A DNA stretch of 7,350 bases, taken from Comamonadaceae bacterium. Its GTDB lineage: Bacteria > Pseudomonadota > Gammaproteobacteria > Burkholderiales > Burkholderiaceae_C. The notes under the pieces are model-generated. The model saw only the letters and a list, made by a program, of their open reading frames with translations. It searched no databases and had not been told where the DNA came from. The stretch is from assembly GCA_947475495.1 (NCBI GenBank), contig CANJNX010000034.1, forward strand, positions 1 to 7,350. Direction: 5' to 3'. The translations under genes were made by a program, and so were the position numbers. How positions within the stretch are numbered: the first letter of the stretch is position 1; the number at the start of each line of letters is the position of its first letter. Of this stretch, positions 7,248-7,350 are shown one piece after another.

Positions 7248-7350
7248 ATGGCGCAAATTTTGGCAAAAGACGTGTGTGCCGTTGTGCTGGCCGGCGGCAT
7301 GGGAAGCCGAATGGGTGGCGTGGACAAAGGCTTGCAAACACTGCGCGGCA
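7248..7350 (+). CDS. mobA: Molybdenum cofactor guanylyltransferase MobA (partial, N-terminus only)
   Basis: Transfers GMP from GTP to molybdopterin, releasing pyrophosphate and forming the guanine dinucleotide cofactor of DMSO-reductase-type enzymes. Only the first 34 residues are in the window. They contain the nucleotidyltransferase signature LAGGMGSRMGG (14-24) followed by DKGL (26-29), which is diagnostic of MobA and close relatives. The ATG at 7248 is preceded by CGGAGG at 7233-7238, a strong ribosome binding site inside the end of moaA, which suggests translational coupling. A related cytidylyl- or adenylyltransferase (MocA type) is possible, but the GGxDKGL form after moaA favours MobA. 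Confidence 0.88.
   Translation, partial: MAQILAKDVCAVVLAGGMGSRMGGVDKGLQTLRG

Noticed and set aside
1..7350. Defence system, mobile element or novel gene cluster
   Set aside because: All genes are recognisable chromosomal genes of core metabolism or common regulation; no recombinase, terminal repeats, target duplication or abrupt composition change was seen.

Overview
The window looks like ordinary chromosomal DNA from a betaproteobacterium, most likely Burkholderiales and plausibly Comamonadaceae. This rests on protein style (NadE, the COG3146 acyltransferase, HppA, and MoaA with a long N-terminal arm), moderate GC and compact spacing. It is inference, because no database search was possible. 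I see no transposase, integrase, phage gene, CRISPR array, tRNA or rRNA. Every long stretch is accounted for by seven protein genes, two of which run off the window edges.

Layout, left to right. (1) nadE on the minus strand (1-1041), glutamine-dependent NAD synthetase, lacking its C-terminus at the left edge. (2) A 70-base divergent gap, then a plus-strand gene (1112-2302) for a COG3146/DUF482-type predicted N-acyltransferase. (3) ppa on the minus strand (2299-2835), soluble family I inorganic pyrophosphatase, whose stop codon overlaps the stop of the acyltransferase gene tail to tail. (4) A 226-base divergent regulatory gap with a strong GC hairpin. (5) hppA on the plus strand (3062-5116), a membrane proton-pumping pyrophosphatase with the potassium-independent signature, followed by a clear intrinsic terminator (5160-5200). 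(6) A NarL/LuxR-type response regulator (5296-5931) with no kinase beside it. (7) A 132-base leader containing a 10-bp inverted repeat, then moaA (6064-7242) and, 5 bases later, the start of mobA (7248 to the right edge). These two begin a molybdenum cofactor operon.

Working together: ppa and hppA both remove pyrophosphate. Ppa releases the energy as heat and HppA stores it as a proton gradient. They share one divergent control region. NadE and MobA both produce pyrophosphate, but this link is thematic and no shared regulation can be seen. MoaA catalyses the first step of molybdopterin synthesis and MobA attaches GMP near the end of the pathway. I found no convincing undescribed system here. 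The points most worth a second look are the orphan regulator between hppA and moaA, the uncharacterised acyltransferase and its small insertion, and the leader structures of hppA and moaA.
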